Below, one piece after another: positions 1 through 6,890 of a stretch of DNA of 9,965 nucleotides. Location of the stretch: contig JAQUNU010000027.1 of the NCBI GenBank assembly GCA_028717445.1, forward strand, positions 1-9,965. Direction: 5' to 3'. The translations under genes and the position numbers were made by a program. This stretch comes from Candidatus Portnoyibacteriota bacterium. GTDB taxonomy: Bacteria > Patescibacteriota > Minisyncoccia > Portnoybacterales > GWB1-42-6. Position 1 is the first letter of the stretch; every line of letters begins with the position of its first letter. Under the pieces are notes generated by a model that saw only the letters and a list, made by a program, of their open reading frames with translations, ran no database searches and was not told the DNA's origin.

Positions 1-549
1 TATCCGCCTTCAAATAGAATACTGGCCGAGAAGATCGCCGGATGCGGCGCGGTGATTTCCGAATACCCAATTGCCTCCCCAGCGTTTAAACATCATTTCG
101 TGGCGCGCAATCGAATCATCAGTGGGCTTTCTTTGGGAACGCTCGTTATCGAAGCCCGCGAAAAATCAGGGGCGCTCATCACGGCAAAGCACGCGCTTGA
201 ACAAAACCGAGAAGTTTTTTCCGTGCCCGGTTCTATCTTCTGCCCCACGGCCAAAGGCCCAAACAGCCTCTTAAAAATAGGGGCTAAACTGGTTGAAAAC
301 GCATCCGATATTTTAGAAGAATTGAATCTAAAAAATCTCACCCGGCAGATTCAAATGAAAGAAATAATTCCCGAGAATGAAGAAGAAGCCGCCATCCTTA
401 AAATTTTATCCGACGAACCAACACATATTGACAAAGTCGTCAATGAGACTAAACTTGATACGTCAAGGGTCAACTCGGCCATGGCCATCATGGAAATGAA
501 AGGAAAAATAAAAAATTTAGGCGGCATGAATTATGTAATCGCCAGATAA
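1..549 (+). CDS. dprA: DNA processing protein DprA, 3' part (N-terminus outside window)
   Basis: DprA (also called Smf) binds incoming single-stranded DNA during natural transformation and loads RecA onto it in the cytoplasm. The reading frame is open from base 1 and ends in TAA, giving 182 residues in the window; the start lies upstream. Residues 1-100 form the second half of the DprA Rossmann-like domain, with the family signatures FVARNRIISGLS (around residues 36-47) and KSGALITA (around 57-64), followed by PGSIFCPTAKGPNSLLKIGAKLV-type sequence near 78-100. Residues about 120-182 look like the C-terminal winged-helix domain found in many DprA proteins (EEEAAILKILSDEPTHIDKV, then a helix-wing pattern ending GGMNYVIAR). 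topA follows after only 12 bp, so the two are probably co-transcribed. The dprA-topA order is common in bacteria. Identification is secure; natural competence of this organism is not shown by this gene alone. Confidence 0.95.
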   Translation, partial: YPPSNRILAEKIAGCGAVISEYPIASPAFKHHFVARNRIISGLSLGTLVIEAREKSGALITAKHALEQNREVFSVPGSIFCPTAKGPNSLLKIGAKLVENASDILEELNLKNLTRQIQMKEIIPENEEEAAILKILSDEPTHIDKVVNETKLDTSRVNSAMAIMEMKGKIKNLGGMNYVIAR

Positions 550-561
550 TTTTTTACAAAA

Positions 562-2634
562 ATGAATTTAATTATCGTTGAATCACCGACCAAAGCCAGA
601 ACCATTCAGAAGTTTTTAGGAAAGGATTATTCAATCCTTTCGTCTTTTGGGCATGTCCGCGATCTGCCAAAAAAAGAGCTGGGCATCGATGTTGAAAATG
701 ATTTTGAGCCCAAATATGTCGTGCCGCTGACAGCCAGAAAAAAAATTACGCCCATCAAAAAAGCCCTGGAAAAAGCCGAAAGGATCATCCTGGCAACCGA
801 CGCGGACCGAGAAGGCGAGGCCATCTCCTGGCATTTAAAAGAAGTTTTAAAATTGGACAAAAATGCCGAAAGAATCGTTTTTCACGAAATCACAAAAGGC
901 GCCGTCCAGGAAGCGCTGGAACATCCAAGAAAAATGGATATGGATTTAGTCGACGCTCAACAAGCACGGAGAATTCTAGATCGCCTGGTCGGCTATAAAA
1001 TTTCGCCCTTCCTCTGGAAAAAAGTGGCCAAAGGTTTGTCCGCCGGACGCGTCCAATCCGTGGCCGCGCGGCTTATTGTTGAAAGAGAAAGAGAAATCCT
1101 GAATTTCAAACCCGAAGAGTATTGGAGCGTTGAAGCGATCTTGAAAAAAATGGAGGACGACGACCGCCAATTTTCAGCTTTTTTAATAAAAAAAGGACAA
1201 GAGTCAATCGGCAAGCTTGATATAAAAACGAAGGAAAACGCGGAAAAGATCGTTAAAGATCTGGAAAACGCGAAATACGAAGTCGCTTCGATTGAAAAAA
1301 AAGAAACCATCAGAAACCCGCTTCCCCCTTTTAAAACAAGCACCTTACAACAAGAAGCCGGTAAACGCCTTCATTTTTCAGCCAAAATGACTATGTCGCT
1401 GGCGCAAAACCTTTATGAAAGCGGCTATATCACTTACCATCGCACCGACTCGCTCAATCTTTCGGATATTTCGCTTTCAGCCGCCCAAAAATTCATTGCT
1501 GAAAATTTCGGCCAGAAATATTGGGCCGGAGAAATGAAAAAATTCAAAACAACGGCCAAAGGCGCCCAAGAGGCCCACGAAGCCATCAGACCAACCGACG
1601 CTTTCGTCACGCCGGAGAAAATAAAACAAGAAGCGCGCTCGGAAAAATACGGCGAAAATTTATTTAAGCTTTATGATTTAATCTGGCGCCGCTTTATGGC
1701 TTCGCAAATGAGCCAGGCTGTTTTTGATTCAATGGCTGTTGATATCTCGGCCAAAGATTATCTTTTTCGCGCCAACGGCCAAACCCTGAAATTTGACGGA
1801 TTCCTAAAAGTCTATCCGATGAAATTCCAGGAAGTCGACCTTCCCGAACTTCATCAAAAAGAGCCCTTGAACCTGGTTGAATTAAAACCGGAGCAGCATT
1901 TTACCGCCCCGCCCGGGCGTTACAGCGAAGCCACTTTGATCAAAGAACTTGAAAAAGAAGGCATCGGCCGGCCCTCAACCTATGCCTCAATCATTTCTAC
2001 GATCCAAGACAGAAATTATGTCCAAAAAGATCAGAACCAAAAACTCTTTCCGACTGAGATTGGCATGAAAGTTAACGATATTCTGGTGGAACATTTTCCC
2101 GAAGTCGTGGACATAAAATTTACCGCAAACATGGAAGAAGATCTAGACAAAATTGCCGAAGGAGAAAAGAAGTGGCGGCCGGTTATCAAAGAATTCTATG
2201 GCCCGTTTAGCGAAAATCTTGAAAAAAAATACGAGGAAGTTAAACAGCAAAAAGTCCAGCCTGAACCCACCGACCGGGTTTGCCCGCAATGCGAAAGCCC
2301 GGTTGTCATCAGAACCAGCCGTTTTGGAAAATTCTACGCCTGCTCCAGCTTCCCAAAATGCCGCTGGACCGAGCCGATATCTAATTCAACCGGCGTCGCC
2401 TGCCCTAAATGCGGCGAAGGCCAAATTATTGAAAAAAGAAGCAAAAGAGGTAAAATATTCTATGCCTGCTCCGCCTGGCCAAAATGCGATTTTGCGCTCT
2501 GGAACAAACCAAACGGAGAAAAATGCGAAAAATGCGGTTCGCTCCTGGTCCTAAAGCCGAACGGCAAGACCGAATGCAGCAACAAAGAATGCCGATCTCA
2601 AAAAAAGCATTCAAAAGAAGAATCGGAAGAATAA
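562..2634 (+). CDS. topA: DNA topoisomerase I (type IA)
   Basis: Relaxes negatively supercoiled DNA by cutting and resealing one strand through a 5'-phosphotyrosine link. The 690 residues match the usual length of Gram-positive-type TopA. The TOPRIM domain is at about residues 1-115, with Glu7 and the acidic triad Asp80, Asp82, Glu84 in the DADREGEA motif. The catalytic tyrosine is Tyr292 in the motif YITYHRTDS; most bacterial enzymes have Met where this one has His293. The strand-gate domains run to about residue 560 (for example PPGRYSEATLIKELEKEGIG near 450-470). Three C4 zinc fingers follow, with Cys574/577/594/600, Cys614/617/636/642 and Cys655/658/672/677, and then a charged tail. The ATG start is supported by the TOPRIM beginning immediately (MNLIIVESPTKA). 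No Shine-Dalgarno site is visible; the 12 bp before it are A/T-rich, so translation probably depends on coupling to dprA. A terminator hairpin lies 27 bp after the stop. Confidence 0.98.
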   Translation: MNLIIVESPTKARTIQKFLGKDYSILSSFGHVRDLPKKELGIDVENDFEPKYVVPLTARKKITPIKKALEKAERIILATDADREGEAISWHLKEVLKLDKNAERIVFHEITKGAVQEALEHPRKMDMDLVDAQQARRILDRLVGYKISPFLWKKVAKGLSAGRVQSVAARLIVEREREILNFKPEEYWSVEAILKKMEDDDRQFSAFLIKKGQESIGKLDIKTKENAEKIVKDLENAKYEVASIEKKETIRNPLPPFKTSTLQQEAGKRLHFSAKMTMSLAQNLYESGYITYHRTDSLNLSDISLSAAQKFIAENFGQKYWAGEMKKFKTTAKGAQEAHEAIRPTDAFVTPEKIKQEARSEKYGENLFKLYDLIWRRFMASQMSQAVFDSMAVDISAKDYLFRANGQTLKFDGFLKVYPMKFQEVDLPELHQKEPLNLVELKPEQHFTAPPGRYSEATLIKELEKEGIGRPSTYASIISTIQDRNYVQKDQNQKLFPTEIGMKVNDILVEHFPEVVDIKFTANMEEDLDKIAEGEKKWRPVIKEFYGPFSENLEKKYEEVKQQKVQPEPTDRVCPQCESPVVIRTSRFGKFYACSSFPKCRWTEPISNSTGVACPKCGEGQIIEKRSKRGKIFYACSAWPKCDFALWNKPNGEKCEKCGSLLVLKPNGKTECSNKECRSQKKHSKEESEE

Positions 2635-2660
2635 ATCGCAAGTTCATTTAAAGAATGAAA

Positions 2661-2693
2661 AAGACCCCAGTCACATGATTAAACCGGGGTCTT
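2661..2693. terminator. Bidirectional intrinsic terminator between topA and the Nudix gene
   Basis: An 8-bp perfect stem (AAGACCCC at 2661-2668 with GGGGTCTT at 2686-2693) encloses a 17-nt loop. On the - strand the stem runs into a T5 tract (GGGGTCTTTTTC), so it is stronger as a terminator of the Nudix transcript. On the + strand it ends CTTCTTATT, weaker but plausible for dprA-topA. Its position between two converging genes supports the call. Confidence 0.75.
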
Positions 2694-2752
2694 CTTATTG
2701 GCCGATTGATCTTCTTCTAATAAAAAATGAATCCTGGACGCTTGCTTGTTTT

Positions 2753-3259
2753 TCAGAAAAACCCTACGAACCAAGGTTTTCTGATTTTTCCGGCGATGGC
2801 TCCTTTTCCCAAAAAACCTTCGATCTGTTTTAAGAAATTAAGCGATTTTCCGAGTTCCGGAATTCTTTCCAAAGCCACTCTGGCGACATCGCTGATCGGT
2901 AATTTCCTTGCTTCCTCTGGACTCTCCCAGCGATGAGGCAACAGAATCTCTTTTTCACGATACTCGAGTCTCTCGGCCTCCTCTGGCTCGGCAACGCTAA
3001 AAAAGATTTCAAAATCTCTTTCATCCGAGAAATAAGTCCCCAAGCTAAATTTAGTCCGGATATCCTCGCTGAGTTCTTCCTTTTTTTCTCTATCCCAAGC
3101 TTCCTTAGGTTGCCCATCAACGGAACGGATCATTTTTCCGCCCGGCAAAACCCACTTTCCTTCTCCCTTAGCGTTTATTTTCCAGACGAGCAAAATGCGG
3201 CCGTCGTCAAGCCGCATAATCAAGCTCGCCGCCACAAGTTGCCTGCCCATAGTTTCCAT
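2753..3259 (-). CDS. Nudix hydrolase-like protein with a diverged Nudix box
   Basis: Nudix proteins hydrolyse nucleoside diphosphates linked to another moiety. The 168 residues show the early strand GRILLVWKI (20-28), WVLPGGKM (36-43) and then REKKEEL (57-63), which corresponds to the metal-binding REUXEE core with Arg57, Glu58, Glu61 and Glu62. The box is not canonical. Two extra residues lie between the GG and the RE, the upstream glutamate of the GX5E pattern is replaced by Gly49, and the usual glycine after REUXEE is Ser64. The Arg-Glu-x-x-Glu-Glu metal site is kept, so activity is possible; the substrate cannot be told. Start choice: ATG at 3257-3259 is preceded by AAGGAGAG (3265-3272) at 5 nt, one of the best ribosome binding sites in the window; an alternative ATG at codon 4 lies further from it. 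A consensus promoter lies upstream (3307-3334). The gene ends 60 bp before the shared terminator. Confidence 0.85.
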   Translation of the reverse strand: METMGRQLVAASLIMRLDDGRILLVWKINAKGEGKWVLPGGKMIRSVDGQPKEAWDREKKEELSEDIRTKFSLGTYFSDERDFEIFFSVAEPEEAERLEYREKEILLPHRWESPEEARKLPISDVARVALERIPELGKSLNFLKQIEGFLGKGAIAGKIRKPWFVGFF

Positions 3260-3306
3260 TTTTTCTCTCCTTATCGGCTATTTCAAAAAGAACTTGAGTT
3301 GCCAAA

Positions 3307-3334
3307 ATTATAAACTTTTAAATAAATTTGTCAA
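3307..3334 (-). promoter_or_regulatory. Sigma-70-type promoter of the Nudix gene
   Basis: On the - strand, TTGACA (3329-3334) and TATAAT (3307-3312) are separated by 16 bp, both boxes a perfect match to the housekeeping consensus. Transcription would start near 3300, leaving a leader of about 40 nt that contains the AAGGAGAG ribosome binding site. The -35 box overlaps that of the divergent RSH promoter by five bases. Confidence 0.75.
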
Positions 3335-3356
3335 TCCCTATAAGTAAGATTATTCT
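3328..3356 (+). promoter_or_regulatory. Putative promoter of the RSH gene, giving a leaderless or near-leaderless mRNA
   Basis: On the + strand, TTGTCA (3328-3333) and TATTCT (3351-3356) are 17 bp apart; each departs from consensus (one mismatch in the -35, two in the -10). A start 6-8 bases after the -10 falls at 3362-3364, that is on or next to the ATG at 3363. This agrees with the lack of any Shine-Dalgarno sequence before the gene. Confidence 0.55.
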
Positions 3357-3362
3357 AAATAA

Positions 3363-5096
3363 ATGCCGCAAAAGGCCGAATTCCTCGAAAAAATCAAACA
3401 AATCAATCCCAATTCCAATCAGGACCTGATTGGCCGGGCGTTCGATTACGCGCAAAGGATCTACGAAGGCAGAGTTCGCCTGTCGGGCCAGACGCTTTTT
3501 GAACATTGTGTCGAGATCGCTTTGGCCCTGGCCGAAATCAATCTGGGTTCGCCCGTGATCGTCGCTGGCCTGCTTCATGAAGCGCTAGAAAGAGTCAATA
3601 TTCCCAAAGAAAACTTGGAAAAAGAATTTGGCCAGGAGATTACTTTTATGGTTGAAGGCGTAACCAATGTGGGGAAGGTCGAGCACAGCGGCGCCGAACG
3701 CACGATCGAAAATTTGAGAAAACTTTTTTTGGCTACGGCCAAAGACACCCGCGTTGTTCTAATAAAATTAGTCAACCGCCTCCACAGCTTGCAAACAATC
3801 TATGTTTTTGAAAAAGAAAAACAGCGCCGGCTGGCCAAAGAAACTCTAGAAATCTACGCGCCCATTGCCTATCGCCTAGGCATGAGAAAAATTTCCGGAG
3901 AATTGGAAGATCTGGCTTTTCCAATTATCTATCCAGAAAAACACGAATGGCTTCTCTCCCAAGTCAAAGATCGGTATCACGCCCGCGAAAAATATTTGCA
4001 AAAACTATCCCCCATAATTTCGAAAACCTTAAATAACGCCGGTATTTTCCCGATTGAGATCCACTCCCGCGCCAAACGCTACTACAGCTTGTATAAAAAA
4101 TTGATGCGATACGAAATGGATCTGAACAAAATATACGATCTGGTCGCCCTGCGCATTATCGTTAGAAATATTGACGATTGCTACGGAGCCCTCGGCGTCA
4201 TTCATAAACTATGGAGGCCGATGCCGGGCCGGATAAAGGATTACATCGCCTTGCCAAAACCGAATGGCTATCAATCTCTCCACACGACGGTTTTTTGCCC
4301 AGGCGGCAAAATCACGGAATTTCAGATCAGAACGCTTGAAATGCATAAAGAAGCCGAATATGGCATTGCCGCCCACTGGTTTTATTCAGAGCAAAAAGGC
4401 CTTCGCGCCTATATTAAAAAGATCTTTGCCAAGCCGCCCGAAAAGGAGCTCGAATGGATCAAACAGCTACGCGAGTGGCAAGAATCGATCAGCTCTGGTT
4501 CTTCCGAATTTCTGCAAGCGCTCAAAATCGATTTTTTCAAAAGCCGGATCTTTGTTTTTACCCCAAAAGGAGATGTCATCGATCTGCCTGAAGGAGCGAC
4601 CCCAATTGACTTTGCCTACCACGTGCACACATCCATAGGACATCGTTGCGCTGGCGCTAAAGTTGATGGCAAAATGGTCTCGCTCATCCAGCCCTTGAAA
4701 AACGGCCAGGTTGTCGAAATCATCACCCAAAAAGAAGAAAAACCGTCGCAGGATTGGATAAGGCTTGTCGCCACCAATCAGGCCAAAAACAAAATAAAAG
4801 AATGGTTCAGAAAAAAGAGGCCCCAGGAAATTATCGAGACCATAAAACAAAAAGTTTTTCTCCTAAAAAAACCGGCACTAAAACCGTCGCCGCCTCAAAA
4901 ACCGTTGGTCGAAATCCAAGGCGAAACAAAATTCCTGACTAATTTAGCTAAATGTTGCAATCCTCAACCAGTCGATCAGATAATTGGCTACATCACCATA
5001 AATCGCGGAGTTTCGGTCCATAAAGCCGACTGCCCCAATCTCAAACGAATCAAAAAAACCGAAAGATTAATTCCGGTTTCTTGGAAAATGACTTAA
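3363..5096 (+). CDS. RelA/SpoT homologue: (p)ppGpp synthetase with degenerate hydrolase domain and no ACT domain
   Basis: Long RSH proteins make and degrade the alarmone (p)ppGpp on the ribosome. The 577 residues hold: an HD-type hydrolase domain (about 20-170); the synthetase domain (about 225-340), with the synthetase motif YSLYKK at 241-246, YDL with Asp259, RIKD at 290-293, PKPNGYQSLHTTV (Tyr303, Gln304, His307) and EFQIRT with Glu319 and Gln321; a TGS domain (about 395-455); and the Cys-Cys/His/Cys conserved-cysteine region (Cys531, Cys532, His553, Cys557). It stops at 577 where the ACT (RRM) domain of roughly 700-residue relatives would begin. Hydrolase residues are changed: the HD motif is His72-Glu73, the following ED is Glu76-Arg77, and the usual D-R-L-H-N reads Asn138-R-L-H-Ser142. 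His48 remains. The synthetase carries the RXKD form usual in bifunctional Rel, not the EXDD of RelA. I infer a synthetase with weak or no hydrolase activity. The gene converges on parB 17 bp away, so the missing ACT is not hidden in a following frame. Confidence 0.93.
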   Translation: MPQKAEFLEKIKQINPNSNQDLIGRAFDYAQRIYEGRVRLSGQTLFEHCVEIALALAEINLGSPVIVAGLLHEALERVNIPKENLEKEFGQEITFMVEGVTNVGKVEHSGAERTIENLRKLFLATAKDTRVVLIKLVNRLHSLQTIYVFEKEKQRRLAKETLEIYAPIAYRLGMRKISGELEDLAFPIIYPEKHEWLLSQVKDRYHAREKYLQKLSPIISKTLNNAGIFPIEIHSRAKRYYSLYKKLMRYEMDLNKIYDLVALRIIVRNIDDCYGALGVIHKLWRPMPGRIKDYIALPKPNGYQSLHTTVFCPGGKITEFQIRTLEMHKEAEYGIAAHWFYSEQKGLRAYIKKIFAKPPEKELEWIKQLREWQESISSGSSEFLQALKIDFFKSRIFVFTPKGDVIDLPEGATPIDFAYHVHTSIGHRCAGAKVDGKMVSLIQPLKNGQVVEIITQKEEKPSQDWIRLVATNQAKNKIKEWFRKKRPQEIIETIKQKVFLLKKPALKPSPPQKPLVEIQGETKFLTNLAKCCNPQPVDQIIGYITINRGVSVHKADCPNLKRIKKTERLIPVSWKMT

Positions 5097-5113
5097 CAAT
5101 TCTGATTTGGTCG

Positions 5114-6010
5114 CTATTTGATAATTCTTTTTATCATTCTTTCCAAATCATCCTTATCGCTAAATTCAATGATCACCCTTCCTCCGACTGCGCGGCGGCT
5201 AATCTGGATTTTACGCCCAAAATAATTCGTCAAGTCGCTGGCGATTTTTTTTATCTCCGGGTCCATGAAAACCTTCCGCCGATGAGCCGAAATTGACACC
5301 TCTCTTACTCTTTGCTCGATCTGTCTGACATTCAGATTATTTTTTATAATTTCAAGAAATAAAGCCTTCTGCGTCTGCTCGCTTTTTATGCCCGCCAACA
5401 TTCTGCCATGACCTTCGGTTATCCTGCCTCCCTGGATCGCTTTCTGAACCTCAAGCGGCAGGTTAAGCAAACGGGTCGTATTGGTGACAACCTCTCGACT
5501 CTTGCCGATTTTGCGGCCGATTTCATCATGCGTCAGATCAAATTCATCATGCAGGCGCTTGTAGGCTCTCGCTCGGTCGATTGCGTTTAAATCGGTTCTT
5601 TGAATATTTTCAACCAGCGCTAATTCCAATTTTTGCTGCTCGGTGGAATCACGGATGATTGCTGGCACCAATTTTAAGCCCGCCATTTTAGCGGCGGCCA
5701 AGCGACGATGGCCGGCGATAAGCGTGTATTGCGCCTCTTGGCCACGGCTTAAATCTTTGACGCTTTTGGTCACGATTAAGGGCTGAAGAATGCCGTGCTC
5801 TTTAATAGATTCGGACAACCCAACCAGCTCTCTTTGATCAATATCTTCCCGCGGCTGGAAAGGGTTGGAGCTTATTCTTCCGACCTCGATATCAAAAACG
5901 CTTTCCTTTCTGGCCCGAAGCGGCTGGGAAATCCGGGGGAAGCTTTCGTCACGGCCAGACGCCGATTTTGCCGGAATTAATGAGTTTAGGCCTTTTCCAA
6001 GATTTTGCAT
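5114..6010 (-). CDS. parB: Chromosome-partitioning protein ParB (CTPase clamp, ParB/Spo0J family)
   Basis: ParB loads at parS sites, slides along DNA as a CTP-dependent clamp and stimulates the ParA ATPase to move origins apart. The 298 residues are of normal length. The N-terminus MQNLGKGLNSLIP resembles the short conserved ParA-interacting segment of chromosomal ParB proteins. The N-domain has NPFQPRE (49-55) and the arginine-rich nucleotide motif as GHRR (100-103), with His in place of the common Glu of GERR. ENIQRTDLN follows at 134-142. A helix-turn-helix DNA-binding region is at about 157-182, and the C-terminal dimerisation region is at about 250-298. The ATG at 6008-6010 begins the conserved N-terminus. 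The nearest ribosome-binding-like sequence is AGGA, 12 nt upstream, inside an inverted repeat. parB lies 67 bp after parA and is presumably co-transcribed. No parS-like 16-mer was found in the window. Confidence 0.96.
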   Translation of the reverse strand: MQNLGKGLNSLIPAKSASGRDESFPRISQPLRARKESVFDIEVGRISSNPFQPREDIDQRELVGLSESIKEHGILQPLIVTKSVKDLSRGQEAQYTLIAGHRRLAAAKMAGLKLVPAIIRDSTEQQKLELALVENIQRTDLNAIDRARAYKRLHDEFDLTHDEIGRKIGKSREVVTNTTRLLNLPLEVQKAIQGGRITEGHGRMLAGIKSEQTQKALFLEIIKNNLNVRQIEQRVREVSISAHRRKVFMDPEIKKIASDLTNYFGRKIQISRRAVGGRVIIEFSDKDDLERMIKRIIK

Positions 6011-6019
6011 TTTTCAAAA

Positions 6020-6077
6020 CGATCCTAATTTATTAATCACATCCCTGCAATCTGGATGAAATTAAAAACCAGGATCG
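6020..6077 (-). repeat. Nested inverted repeat in the parA-parB spacer
   Basis: The outer arms are CGATCCT (6020-6026) and AGGATCG (6071-6077), a perfect 7-bp inverted pair 44 bases apart. An inner pair, CATCC (6040-6044) and GGATG (6054-6058), lies between them with a 9-nt loop. In the parAB mRNA the first arm begins directly after the parA stop codon, and the second arm contains the only AGGA-type ribosome binding sequence of parB. I infer possible translational coupling; a protein-binding site is the alternative. Confidence 0.5.
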
Positions 6078-6842
6078 CTATATTTGGGTTTTTAAAAATT
6101 CCTCTGCCAGTTGATGATAAGCCAGTCCGCCTTGCGAATCAGGATCATACTGCAAGATAGTTTTTCCAAAACTAGGCGCTTCGCCCAAGCGGACGCATCG
6201 GGGAATAATCGTGTCAAAAACATAACCGGGGAAATGCAGACGCACTTCTTTCACTACCTGCCGGGCCAGCGTGTTTCGCTTATCAAACATGGTCAAAAGC
6301 GCGCCCCTGATCTTCAGATCCCTGCCCAGATTTTCCTTGATTAAATTAACAGTCCGCAAAAGCTGCCCCAATCCCTCAAGCGCGAAATATTCGGCCTGCA
6401 CGGGAATAATGAGCTCATCGGCTGCCACCAGGCCATTGATGGTCAAAAGGCCTAAACTGGGCGGGGAATCAATAATAATATAATCGTAATTGGGTCTGAC
6501 TTCATTCAAGACATTGTAAAGCCGAAATTCTCTGTCTTCCGCCGGCACAAGCTCAACGGCCGCGCCAGCCAAATCGCTGGCCGAAGGAATCAATTCATAA
6601 CCGAAAATGTTTGTTTTTTTTACAAGCGCGTAAGGATATTCCTGGCCAATCAAACTATGGTATAAATTTTTTTGAATATTTTCTGGCTCAAATCCGAGAC
6701 CCGAAGTGGCGTTGGCTTGCGGATCAAGATCAACCAGCAAAACATATTTTCCGGCCGCGGCCAAATAAGCCGCCAGATTTACCGCCGAAGTTGTCTTCCC
6801 CACCCCGCCTTTTTGATTGATAAAAGAGATTATTTTAGCCAC
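6078..6842 (-). CDS. parA: Chromosome-partitioning ATPase ParA (Soj/MinD family)
   Basis: ParA binds the nucleoid non-specifically as an ATP dimer and is released by ParB-stimulated hydrolysis, giving directed movement of parS-ParB complexes. The 254 residues are typical of the short chromosomal ParA (Soj) without an N-terminal helix-turn-helix. The deviant Walker A is KGGVGKTT at residues 11-18 with the signature Lys11 and Lys16. Walker A' is DLDPQANAT from residue 38 (Asp38, Asp40). Walker B is YIIIDSPPSLG with Asp125. The start is GTG at 6840-6842, chosen because it places MAKIISFINQKGG as the usual N-terminus; AAAGGAT (6850-6856) lies 7 nt upstream. The promoter at 6863-6890 would start the mRNA almost at the ribosome binding site. 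parB follows on the same strand. Confidence 0.97.
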   Translation of the reverse strand: MAKIISFINQKGGVGKTTSAVNLAAYLAAAGKYVLLVDLDPQANATSGLGFEPENIQKNLYHSLIGQEYPYALVKKTNIFGYELIPSASDLAGAAVELVPAEDREFRLYNVLNEVRPNYDYIIIDSPPSLGLLTINGLVAADELIIPVQAEYFALEGLGQLLRTVNLIKENLGRDLKIRGALLTMFDKRNTLARQVVKEVRLHFPGYVFDTIIPRCVRLGEAPSFGKTILQYDPDSQGGLAYHQLAEEFLKTQI

Positions 6843-6862
6843 GGTTTTTATCCTTTTATCTT

Positions 6863-6890
6863 ATTATAACCTCTATTTTAAAATTGACAA
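6863..6890 (-). promoter_or_regulatory. Sigma-70-type promoter of parAB
   Basis: On the - strand, TTGTCA (6885-6890) and TATAAT (6863-6868) are 16 bp apart; the -10 is perfect and the -35 has one mismatch. Transcription would start near 6856, leaving a leader of about 14 nt that opens with the AAAGGAT ribosome binding site of parA. The -35 overlaps the -35 of the tRNA-Leu promoter on the other strand. Confidence 0.75.

Noticed and set aside
2153..2554. 133-codon open frame inside the topA 3' region on the + strand
   Set aside because: It lies in another frame of the conserved topA C-terminal domains; its repetitive Lys/Ala/Pro content is a by-product of the zinc-finger codons.
4623..4632. 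CACGTG core in the TGS-coding part of the RSH gene, considered as parS
   Set aside because: Flanking bases do not match the parS arms, and the codons encode a conserved part of the TGS domain.
5097..5113. Search for a terminator or a lost ACT domain between the RSH gene and parB
   Set aside because: The spacer is 17 bp with no clear hairpin, and the DNA beyond it is occupied by the conserved end of parB, so no ACT-coding remnant is there.
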